Part shown: positions 56,747 to 64,000 of the stretch, in pieces
Position numbering within the stretch: the first letter of the stretch is position 1
Layout of the letters: each line of letters begins with the position of its first letter
NCBI RefSeq assembly: GCF_947488135.1
Contig: NZ_CANKYW010000003.1
Span: forward strand, 62,001-126,000
Direction: 5' to 3'
DNA length: 64,000 nucleotides
From: an uncultured Marivita sp.
Lineage (GTDB): Bacteria; Pseudomonadota; Alphaproteobacteria; Rhodobacterales; Rhodobacteraceae
The notes under the pieces: generated by a model
The model's input: the letters and a program-made list of their open reading frames with translations, nothing else
The model's database searches: none
Told to the model about the DNA's origin: nothing
Program-made: the position numbers and the translations under genes

Positions 56747-57325
56747 GTGAAGATGATCGTATTGAACTGGCGCAGCCTGGCGTTCGTGATGGCGCTGCCC
56801 CTGGCCGCTTGCGGATCGGGAGACACTGCGCGCTACCTCATCGACGCGCCGGTCGTGGCGGCGGGAGAAACGCGGGTGTCGGTACGGACCGTGGAGTTGC
56901 GCGACGTGTCGCTGCCGACCCATGCGTCGGGCACGTCGATCCTCGTGCGCGACGTGGATGGGGCGTTGCGGCCGCTGGGCGATGCCGAATGGGCGGATGA
57001 TCCCGAACGCGCGGTGACCGGAACGCTCGCGCAGTTGATCGACGAGCGCAGCAGCGCGACCGTGGCGGCAGAGCCGTGGCCGCTTCTGGATGGCCCGTCG
57101 GCGCGGCTTGACGTGCGCATCGACAAGATGCTGGCCAACGCATCGGGCGTGTTCGAGATCACCGGACAGGCCGCCGTCAGCGCCGTGGATGGCCGCCCGC
57201 GCGAACGGGTGGAGCGTTTTGCCATCGCGGTTCCCGTCACGGAGCTGACCGCCGCCGCCGTCACCGACGCGCAGGGGCGGGCGCTGGTGGCCTTGTCGGA
57301 CGCGCTGATCGGGCTATTGCGCTGA
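56747..57325 (+). CDS. PqiC-like outer-membrane lipoprotein
   Basis: A 192-residue lipoprotein with lipobox LAAC (Cys22 region) after MIVLNWRSLAFVMALP. It matches the ABC-type transport auxiliary lipoprotein (PqiC) family that docks the PqiB tunnel in the outer membrane. Start is GTG, set by GGAGG six bases upstream. Ends 5 bases before mnmH. Confidence 0.85.
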   Translation: MKMIVLNWRSLAFVMALPLAACGSGDTARYLIDAPVVAAGETRVSVRTVELRDVSLPTHASGTSILVRDVDGALRPLGDAEWADDPERAVTGTLAQLIDERSSATVAAEPWPLLDGPSARLDVRIDKMLANASGVFEITGQAAVSAVDGRPRERVERFAIAVPVTELTAAAVTDAQGRALVALSDALIGLLR

Positions 57326-57330
57326 CACCC

Positions 57331-58395
57331 ATGCCGCTTGAGCCGACAGCGCTGCCCGATCTTCTGGATCACGGGTTCGACACCGTGATCGACGTGCGCA
57401 GCCCTGCGGAATTCGCCGAAGACCACGTGCCGGGTGCCATCAACCTGCCCGTTCTCGACAACGAGGAACGCGCGCGGGTGGGTACGATCTACAAGCAGGT
57501 CAGCCCGTTCGATGCGCGCAAGCTCGGCGCGGCCTTGGTGTTTCGCAATGCCGCTCACCATATCGAAACCTCTTTGTCCCACCATGACGGAGGGTGGCGT
57601 CCCTTGGTCTATTGCTGGCGCGGCGGGCAGCGGTCGGGGTCGTTCGCGTGGCTGTTGAAAGAGATCGGCTGGCGGTCCGATGTGATCCGCGGTGGGTACA
57701 AGACCTATCGTCGGCTGGTCGTGGACATGCTGCACCGGGATGGCCTGCCGTTCCGCTTCGTGCAGTTAGGCGGGTATACCGGCACGGCCAAGACCGAGCT
57801 TCTGCCCCTCTTGGCACGACGCGGTGTTCAGGTGATCGACCTTGAAGAGCTGGCCAATCATCGCGGTTCATTGCTTGGGGCGATGGGCGAGCAGCCGTCG
57901 CAAAAGGGTTTTGAGAGCGCGCTGGCCGGGCAGCTTTGCCGGCTCGATCCCGCGCGGCCCGTTCTGGTGGAGGCCGAGAGCAGCAAGATCGGTCAGGTGC
58001 TTTTGCCGCCGTCGCTTTGGGACGGCATGAAGGCCGCGCCCTGGGTGGAGGTGGTCGCGCCGCTGGAGGCGCGGACCGAATACCTCGTTCGGGCCTATGA
58101 CGATATCCTTTCGGACACCGCGTCGCTGCACGCAAAGCTGGCCCCGCTCAAGGCGCATCGCGGGGAGGCGCTCGTGTCGCGCTGGATCGGGTTGAGTGCG
58201 GCGGGCGATAAGCGGTTGTTGACCCGGTCGCTGATGGAGGATCATTACGATCTGGCCTATGCCAAGTCGATGAAGGCCATGGCGCCAAAGGTCATCGCCC
58301 GGATCGAGACCGACGGGCTGTCGCCGCCGCAGCTCGACCGTGTGGCGGGTGACATCGCGGCGGTGCTTCAGTCGATGGAGACCTCGCCGGCCTGA
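57331..58395 (+). CDS. mnmH: tRNA 2-selenouridine synthase
   Basis: A 354-residue enzyme: N-terminal rhodanese domain with catalytic Cys95 in YCWRGGQRSG, and a C-terminal P-loop domain with GGYTGTAKTELL (about 147-158). It converts 2-thiouridine to 2-selenouridine at the tRNA wobble base using selenophosphate. Convergent with the selD gene, overlapping by 28 bases; the two functions are linked. Confidence 0.95.
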   Translation: MPLEPTALPDLLDHGFDTVIDVRSPAEFAEDHVPGAINLPVLDNEERARVGTIYKQVSPFDARKLGAALVFRNAAHHIETSLSHHDGGWRPLVYCWRGGQRSGSFAWLLKEIGWRSDVIRGGYKTYRRLVVDMLHRDGLPFRFVQLGGYTGTAKTELLPLLARRGVQVIDLEELANHRGSLLGAMGEQPSQKGFESALAGQLCRLDPARPVLVEAESSKIGQVLLPPSLWDGMKAAPWVEVVAPLEARTEYLVRAYDDILSDTASLHAKLAPLKAHRGEALVSRWIGLSAAGDKRLLTRSLMEDHYDLAYAKSMKAMAPKVIARIETDGLSPPQLDRVAGDIAAVLQSMETSPA

Positions 58396-60536
58396 CCCCT
58401 GTGAAGGCGTCCGATGATGGCGCTGTCGGTGTACCCGGCGGATCGCAGGGCGTCGAGGACGCGGTCCGCCTGATCGGCCGCGACCGCCGCGAGAAGCCCG
58501 CCGCTGGTTTGCGGATCGAAGAGCAGGCGGGTCTGTGGGCTGTCGGGAATGTTTGAAAATCCTGCGCGATTGTTCGTGTACAGCGAAGAATGCTCGCCCC
58601 GTTCCGACAACTCACCGGCGCCGGGCAGGACGGGCACCGCGTCGAGGGTGAGCGTTGCCGAAAGGCCCGATGCGGCGCAGAGGTTCTGTACGTGCCCGGC
58701 AAGCCCGAACCCGGTGAGATCCGTCATCGCCTGTGCCGCGTCGCGCAGGATGTGAGAGGCGGTTTTCTGGCCGTGTTGCATCCCGTCCAACGCCTGCGCG
58801 ACCTGCGCGCCCTGGGCTTTGCGGGACATGAGGGCTGCCATGATCACGCCGGTGCCGATGGGTTTCGTGAGGATCAGCGCCGCGCCGTCTTGCGCGCCGG
58901 ACAGGGTGATCGGGTTGCGGTCGCACAGCCCGGTGATGGCGAGGCCGATGGTCAGCTCATCGCCCAGCGTGCTGTGACCGCCGACGATGTCCGCGCCTGC
59001 CTCTTGCAGGACCGTTTGCGCGGAGGCGAGGATTTCGGTGAGGGTGCGTTCGGCGAGCTGTTCCGACAGGCGTGGCAGGGTGATCGACAGGGTGGCCGCT
59101 TGCGGGTCGGCGCCCATGGCCCAGATGTCGCCCAACGCGTGATGGGTCGCGATGCGGGCCATGACGGCGGGATCGTCCCAGAAGCTGCGCAGGTGATCGG
59201 TGGTGAAGACCTGCCGCTCGCCGCCGGTGGTCAGCAGGGCGGCATCGTCGCCGGGCAGCGGCGTGATGTCCGACCGTTGCGGCGGCGCAAGGGATGCCAG
59301 CGCGTTCGACAGCGCGTCGCGCCCCAATTTCGCGCCGCAGCCGCCGCAGAGCGGTTTGGGACCCATCGCCTCCCTGACGCCCTTCGCGCGGGGGAAGGGC
59401 AAGGGGGGTGTGGGCATCGTGGGCAGTTGGTCGAACTGGTCCATGAACTTGCGGTCGATCCGGTCTTTCCAGCCCCAGACCCAGTCTCCGGTGAAGGTCA
59501 GGCCGAAACGGTCGCCAAGCGCCGCCTTTTTTCCGAGCGAGATAAGCTTCAGGTAATCTTTTTGTGGGATGTAGGTCTTGAGCGGTCCGCCAGCGAGGAT
59601 GGAGACAAGGTTATGGAATAGAACGGGGGCCTGACGCACGGCATAAACGCCCGCCTTGGGTCGGGGGGCGTGGGCCATGTGCGCGCAGTCACCCACGGCA
59701 AAGATGCGCGGATCGCTGGTTTGCAGGCGGTCGTTCACGGTGAGAAACCCGTCATGGGTGTCGAGCCCGCTGTCGGCCAGCCAGGGATAGGGCCGCGCGC
59801 CTGCGGCACCGGTGATGAAACTTGCGGTGATGGTGCCTCCATCGTCGAGGCTGACGGTGTTCTTGCCCAGAAGGGTAATCTGCACGTTTTCGTGCAGCAC
59901 GATGTTGAGCGCCTTCATCGCCGTGCGCAGTTTCGCGGCGCTCTTGTCGGGCAGGGCGGAGAGGGCAGTGGCGTGGTCGATGAGGTGGATCGTGGCGGGG
60001 CGTTTGCGCCGTTTCAGAGCGTGCGACATCGCCATGGCAAGCTCGGCCCCGGCAACGCCGCCGCCGATGACCGCCACGGTGGCCGGGCCGTCACCCCTGC
60101 GGAAGGCGTCCCACTTCTCCGCGAACGGGCCGAGCGGTTTGGCGGGCACGGCGTGGTCGGCAAAGCCGGGCAGGGCGGGCATGTCGGAGGTGATGCCGAC
60201 ATCGACGGAACAGATATCGAAGCCCACGGGCGGGTGGCTGTCGATCTCGACCGTACCGGTCGCGGGGTCGATCCCGATGGCCGCGCCGAGGATCAGCCGC
60301 GCCCCGGCGGCCTGCGCGAGTTTGACGAGGTCGATGTCGAGCTGATCGCGGCTGTAGTGCCCTGCGACAAAGCCAGGCAACATGCCGGAATAGGGCGCAG
60401 TCGGCCCCGGGTTGATGAGCGTGAGCCGCGCACCGGGCAGGGGCTTCATCGCCCATTTGCGCAGGACCAGCGCATGGGTGTGGCCGCCGCCGATCAAAAC
60501 GAGGTCCTGGGACAGGGGCAGGGACGGCTGGTGCAT
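58368..60536 (-). CDS. selD: Selenide, water dikinase fused to an FAD/NAD oxidoreductase
   Basis: A 722-residue fusion. Residues 1-370 are an NDH-2-like FAD oxidoreductase (LIGGGHTHALVL; VAVIGGGVAGAELAMAM; FAVGDCAHM). Residues about 390-722 are SelD with catalytic GGCGAK (Cys400, Lys403), DDAALL and GGHSTLGDEL, the phosphate-transfer fold. It makes selenophosphate for MnmH. The fused reductase may deliver selenide. Cys, not selenocysteine, is at the active site. Confidence 0.93.
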   Translation of the reverse strand: MHQPSLPLSQDLVLIGGGHTHALVLRKWAMKPLPGARLTLINPGPTAPYSGMLPGFVAGHYSRDQLDIDLVKLAQAAGARLILGAAIGIDPATGTVEIDSHPPVGFDICSVDVGITSDMPALPGFADHAVPAKPLGPFAEKWDAFRRGDGPATVAVIGGGVAGAELAMAMSHALKRRKRPATIHLIDHATALSALPDKSAAKLRTAMKALNIVLHENVQITLLGKNTVSLDDGGTITASFITGAAGARPYPWLADSGLDTHDGFLTVNDRLQTSDPRIFAVGDCAHMAHAPRPKAGVYAVRQAPVLFHNLVSILAGGPLKTYIPQKDYLKLISLGKKAALGDRFGLTFTGDWVWGWKDRIDRKFMDQFDQLPTMPTPPLPFPRAKGVREAMGPKPLCGGCGAKLGRDALSNALASLAPPQRSDITPLPGDDAALLTTGGERQVFTTDHLRSFWDDPAVMARIATHHALGDIWAMGADPQAATLSITLPRLSEQLAERTLTEILASAQTVLQEAGADIVGGHSTLGDELTIGLAITGLCDRNPITLSGAQDGAALILTKPIGTGVIMAALMSRKAQGAQVAQALDGMQHGQKTASHILRDAAQAMTDLTGFGLAGHVQNLCAASGLSATLTLDAVPVLPGAGELSERGEHSSLYTNNRAGFSNIPDSPQTRLLFDPQTSGGLLAAVAADQADRVLDALRSAGYTDSAIIGRLHRGQAGEVSID

Positions 60537-60604
60537 GGGGTCGGTCCTTTGGTGGTCGGTCCCGCCTTAGCATGGCCGTGCCGCCGCGCCCATGCGACGG
60601 GCGG

Positions 60605-62011
60605 TCAACTTTCGTAACGTGTCTGCCCGCGCCGGTTGGTGTCGACAGGCAGGGTCACGTGCAAGGGTTGGTGTGCGCGCTGCGGGCAGGCGGTGCGGGG
60701 GCAGACATGGCAGCTGGTCCCGATCTGGGCAAAGAGCGTGGTGTCCTCCATGTTGAAGCGCTGGGCATAGCCGATGCGGTGCGCCTGTTCGATGTCGCAA
60801 CCGATGGCGACGACGAGACGGCGCTCTTGCAACCGCGCGCCGACCACGGGGCGGTCGGAGGTGCGCGAGAGGGTGAAGAATCGTCCGCCGTCGGGCATTT
60901 CGACGAATTGCGGCAGCAGCTGGCCCGGCACCTGGAACGCGCCGTGGATGTCCCAGACGGGACAGGCGCCGCCCTCTTCGGCGAGGGTGATCGTGGTCGC
61001 GTTGAACCGTTTGGACACGTTGCCCGCGCGATCCACACGCAGGAAGAAGAACGGGATGCCGCGCTGGCCGTCGCGTTGCAGGGTGGTGAGGCGCTGGCAC
61101 ACCATCTCGAAACTGACGCCGAACCCCAGGATGATGCGGTCGATGTCGTAGCGCGTCGCCTCGGCCAGGTCGAGAAACTCGGTGTAGGGCATCAGCAGCG
61201 CTGCGGCGAAATAATTGGTCAGTTCCACCGTCAGCCGCGCGCGGCCCGCATCGGCGGTGATGCCGCTCGCGGCGACATAGCTTTGCACGGTCTCGCGCGC
61301 CTCGAGCAGGCCGATGACGTGGGCGAGTTGAAAGACGCGGTTCGGGTGGTCCAGCGCCTCGGACAGGTGAACGATGCCATCGGTTTCGCGAAAGAGCCGC
61401 AGCGCACCAGGCATGTCGGAGAGTTTCTGCACCGTGCAGGTGACGCTGTGTTCCAGCCGCAAATGGCGTTTAAGCAGGGCATACATATCGTCGTTCGACC
61501 CGCCCAGCCGGGCGCGCAGATCCTCGGCCTGCCGTTCGAGCGGATCGAAATGGTTTTCATGTGCGCGGAACATATCGTGGATCGCGGTCTCGGGCGTCTT
61601 GAAGCGCAGATCGTTGCCGTCGGTCTGTCCGGCAAGGCGACGGAACTGTTCGGCCATGGACCTGTGGGTCTGATGCAGGTGCAGGAATCGGTCCACGAGG
61701 GTCGGCGCGTGATCCAGCGCACCGCGCAGTTCGGTCAGGTCGGGCGGCTCGTCGCCAAATACCGGATCGCGAACGGCGGCGCGCAGGTCGGCCAGCTTGG
61801 TCGCTTCGGTGTTGGTCACGAGGCTGCGCATGTCGACGCCATAGGCCTCGGTCAGCGCGACAAGAACCTGCACCGAGAGGCTGCGTTGGTTGTTTTCCAA
61901 TAGGTTGACATAGGCGGCCGAAATGCCGAGTCGCTGGGCCATTTCGGCCTGCGTGTGCTTCATCTGGCGGCGCAGCTGCCGCAATTGGGGGCCAACGAAG
62001 GTCTTACTCAT
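60605..62011 (-). CDS. ScfR-family transcriptional regulator (second copy)
   Basis: A 468-residue regulator: XRE helix-turn-helix (TQAEMAQRLGISAAYVNLLE), a middle domain like ImmA/IrrE (ELTNYFAAALLMP) without a clear HExxH, and a C-terminal DUF2083 with C434-x2-C437-x4-C442, the same cysteine spacing as the first copy at 36902. It is divergent from the tct operon. Likely responds to an acyl-CoA; target is inferred from position. Confidence 0.87.
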   Translation of the reverse strand: MSKTFVGPQLRQLRRQMKHTQAEMAQRLGISAAYVNLLENNQRSLSVQVLVALTEAYGVDMRSLVTNTEATKLADLRAAVRDPVFGDEPPDLTELRGALDHAPTLVDRFLHLHQTHRSMAEQFRRLAGQTDGNDLRFKTPETAIHDMFRAHENHFDPLERQAEDLRARLGGSNDDMYALLKRHLRLEHSVTCTVQKLSDMPGALRLFRETDGIVHLSEALDHPNRVFQLAHVIGLLEARETVQSYVAASGITADAGRARLTVELTNYFAAALLMPYTEFLDLAEATRYDIDRIILGFGVSFEMVCQRLTTLQRDGQRGIPFFFLRVDRAGNVSKRFNATTITLAEEGGACPVWDIHGAFQVPGQLLPQFVEMPDGGRFFTLSRTSDRPVVGARLQERRLVVAIGCDIEQAHRIGYAQRFNMEDTTLFAQIGTSCHVCPRTACPQRAHQPLHVTLPVDTNRRGQTRYES

Positions 62012-62177
62012 GTTTACAACATTACAAAAAATAAAAATGTGTTGGCAAGAATTAACATATCGACCGCATTAAAGGTGAAATTATATTTCGTAGCGGTATC
62101 AATCTCGCAAGTCCGGTGGAGGTGTGGTTGCAGGAGCGGCTGACAGGAGCGGGCTTTTTTGATCGGGAGGATATTAC

Positions 62178-63167
62178 ATGATCTACAAAATGACACGTCG
62201 TGCAGCCCTGGCGGGTGTTGCGTCCATCGCAATGATCGCAGCGGGTGCAACATCCGCGCTGGCCGAAGGCTGGAAGCCGCAGAAACCGATCGAAATGGTC
62301 ATCATGGCCGGTCAGGGTGGCGGCGCCGACCGTCTGGCCCGTCTGTTCCAGTCGATGATCCAGAAGGAGGGCCTCGCGTCGATGCCGATGCTGCCGGTGA
62401 ACAAGGGCGGTGGCTCTGGCGCAGAGGCGCTGCGCTATCTCAAGGACAATGAAGGCGACGCGCACAAGATCATGGCGACGCTGAACAGCTATTTCACCAC
62501 ACCGCTGCGCACCGACATCGGCGTCGATATCGAAGAGTTCACGCCGATTGCCCGGATGGCGGTCGACACCTTCGTGCTGTGGGTGAACGCCGACAGCGAC
62601 ATCCAGACGATGGAAGACTGGGTCGCGGCGGTGCAGGCCTCGGGCGGGTCGTGGAAGATGGGCGGCACCGGCACCGGGCAGGAGGACAGCCTGCTGACCG
62701 CGATGCTGGAAAAGGAATTCGGCATTGAAGTTACCTACGTGCCCTTCGACGGCGGCGGCGATGTGGCCAAGAACCTTGTCGGCGGTCATATCGACAGCAC
62801 GGTCAACAACCCGTCCGAACAGATGGGATTCTTCAAGGCGGGCAAGTCGCGCCCGATCGCGGCGTTTACGACCGAACGGATCGACGCCTTCCCGGATGTG
62901 CCGACGGCGCGCGAATTGGGGCATGACATCGTCTATTCGATGCAGCGGTCCTTTGTCGGGCCAAAGGACATGCCGGCCGAAGCGGTGGCCTATTACACCG
63001 AGATGTTCAGCAAGCTGAACGAACTGCCGGAATGGCAGGCCTATACCGAAGACGAAGCGCTGGATCGCGACTTCCTGACGGGGGATGCGTTGCAGGCGTA
63101 TTTCCTCGAAGAGCGGGAAAAGCATGCAGCCATTCTCGCGGATATGGACGCTGACGGGGCGTCCTGA
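62178..63167 (+). CDS. tctC: Tripartite tricarboxylate transporter substrate-binding protein TctC
   Basis: A 329-residue binding protein with a twin-arginine-like signal (MTRRAALAGVASIAM) and the Bug-type fold: KPIEMVIMAGQGGGADRLAR, GSWKMGGTGTGQEDSLLT. It captures citrate or another carboxylate in the periplasm. GGGAGG sets the start. The 166-base gap to the divergent ScfR copy is AT-rich and holds promoters. Confidence 0.92.
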   Translation: MIYKMTRRAALAGVASIAMIAAGATSALAEGWKPQKPIEMVIMAGQGGGADRLARLFQSMIQKEGLASMPMLPVNKGGGSGAEALRYLKDNEGDAHKIMATLNSYFTTPLRTDIGVDIEEFTPIARMAVDTFVLWVNADSDIQTMEDWVAAVQASGGSWKMGGTGTGQEDSLLTAMLEKEFGIEVTYVPFDGGGDVAKNLVGGHIDSTVNNPSEQMGFFKAGKSRPIAAFTTERIDAFPDVPTARELGHDIVYSMQRSFVGPKDMPAEAVAYYTEMFSKLNELPEWQAYTEDEALDRDFLTGDALQAYFLEEREKHAAILADMDADGAS

Positions 63168-63201
63168 TCCCGAACCGAGACGTGTTCGACCTTTGAACGG
63201 T

Positions 63202-63230
63202 GGCCGGGATGCACAACATCCCGGCCGCTT
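63202..63230 (+). terminator. Stem-loop between tctC and tctB
   Basis: GGCCGGGATG (63202-63211) pairs perfectly with CATCCCGGCC (63217-63226), followed by GCTTTT. A 10-bp stem and short T-run suggest partial termination, giving more TctC than membrane components. Confidence 0.7.
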
Positions 63231-63289
63231 TTCACCCTCCCGGATTGGGTGATCCGGGACCTATTTTTCAGATCTTCGGGGAGGTTTCG

Positions 63290-63778
63290 ATGCTAGTCGC
63301 AGACAGAGTGATCGCCATCGCCATCATGGCGCTTTCAGCCTATTTCATGTGGCACGCCACGGCCTTGCCCATCGGGTGGAACGGCGTGACAGGTGGTCCG
63401 GGAGGCGGAGCGTTTCCGTTCTGGCTGTCTCTGGTGATGCTGCTGTCGGCGGCGGGTGTTCTGCTTCGGAGCCTGATGCAGGCGCCGTCGTCGCAACATT
63501 TCTTCGACAGTCAGATGCTGCGGAGCGTGATCGCGGTTGTGGTCGCGCTTTTCGTGACCATCGCGCTGATCCCGGTTGTGGGGGCCTATGTGGCGATCCC
63601 GCTGTTCATCTTCTGGTACATCCGCATCTATGGCGGGCACGCATGGGTTCTGACCACGAGCCTCGTGATCGGGACGCCGGTCTTTTTGTTCTTCTTCTTC
63701 GAAGTGACGCTGAAAATCCTGTTGCCCAAAGGGGTGACGGAGCCGCTCTTCTTCCCGCTTTACGCGATGTTCTTCTGA
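63290..63778 (+). CDS. tctB: Tripartite tricarboxylate transporter small membrane subunit TctB
   Basis: A 162-residue membrane protein with four helices and the TctB pattern (GGAFPFWLSLVMLLSAAGVLL). GGGGAGG sets the start at 63290 (MLVADRV); a 30-codon upstream frame covers the hairpin. Small subunit of the carboxylate uptake system. Confidence 0.88.
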   Translation: MLVADRVIAIAIMALSAYFMWHATALPIGWNGVTGGPGGGAFPFWLSLVMLLSAAGVLLRSLMQAPSSQHFFDSQMLRSVIAVVVALFVTIALIPVVGAYVAIPLFIFWYIRIYGGHAWVLTTSLVIGTPVFLFFFFEVTLKILLPKGVTEPLFFPLYAMFF

Positions 63779-63792
63779 TCGGGGTCTGAGAC

Positions 63793-64000
63793 ATGGATAC
63801 GCTAGCTCTTCTTGCCGACGGTTTTGCGACCTCATTGTCCCCGCTGAACCTGATGATCGTGATTCTGGGGGTGACCGCGGGTCTTTTCATAGGCGCGATG
63901 CCCGGGCTTGGATCGGTCAACGGGGTCGCCATCGTGCTGCCGCTGACCTTTATCGTGCCGCCCAGTTCGGCGATCATCCTGCTTTGTGCGATCTATTACG
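63793..64000 (+). CDS. tctA: Tripartite tricarboxylate transporter large membrane subunit TctA (partial)
   Basis: The first 69 codons of TctA: MDTLALLADGFATSLSP, then LGVTAGLFIGAMPGLGSVNGVAI, the hallmark GxxPGLG. The window ends inside the gene. It starts 15 bases after tctB. Confidence 0.9.
   Translation, partial: MDTLALLADGFATSLSPLNLMIVILGVTAGLFIGAMPGLGSVNGVAIVLPLTFIVPPSSAIILLCAIYY

Noticed and set aside
1-64000. tRNA, rRNA, integrase or insertion sequence
   Set aside because: No tRNA-like cloverleaf, rRNA or transposase sequence was recognised by reading; gaps between genes are short. A tRNAscan run would settle it.

Overview
The window looks like chromosomal DNA of a marine-type alphaproteobacterium of the family Rhodobacteraceae (Roseobacter-like). 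This rests on high GC content, the alphaproteobacterial gene order NDUFA12 / DUF2155 / aat / accC / accB, a complete Kelly-Friedrich type sox cluster, ScfR-type regulators, a Hint-domain protein and a selD fusion. I saw no rRNA, tRNA, insertion sequence, integrase, prophage or CRISPR array.

Layout. 1-3709: housekeeping and hypothetical genes (partial PaaI-like thioesterase, pdeM, 2-hydroxyacid dehydrogenase, SH3 protein, Hint protein). 3854-16122: sulfur-oxidation island, soxT-soxR-soxS on the minus strand and soxVW, soxXYZA, soxBCDEF on the plus strand. The octamer TTATTCAC occurs upstream of soxV/soxS, soxX and soxB; in the last two it is part of a perfect ATTC-N8-GAAT site, and a terminator separates soxA from soxB. 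16271-21481: TetR repressor with a palindromic operator, a 45-codon ORF and a two-gene RND efflux system. 21553-29255: an intergenic hairpin element, a photolyase-like protein with inverted domain order, clpP-clpX, ridA, a complex I accessory subunit, DUF2155, aat and accCB.

29402-42756: carbon-scavenging region. acsA sits downstream of a five-gene branched-chain-type ABC transporter. An ScfR regulator diverges from that transporter and is followed by a receiver-only response regulator, a small two-helix membrane protein and an SLC5-histidine kinase that resembles the CrbS acetate sensors. An orphan SpoA (FliM/FliN-like) protein closes the region. 42753-44921: sulfide/persulfide detoxification operon (Blh-type MBL hydrolase, two YeeE half-proteins, DUF442 protein). 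45030-51708: choline uptake and glycine betaine synthesis (choXWV diverging from betIBA). 51838-58395: an MFS exporter, an 85-bp tandem repeat, a Pqi-type lipid-transport operon and mnmH. 58368-60536: selD fused to an FAD oxidoreductase, convergent with mnmH. 60605-64000: a second ScfR regulator diverging from a tripartite tricarboxylate transporter (tctC-tctB-tctA, the last cut by the window end).

Together the genes describe a heterotroph that can gain electrons from thiosulfate or sulfide, detoxify persulfides, scavenge acetate or other short-chain acids, and take up choline as osmolyte and carbon source.
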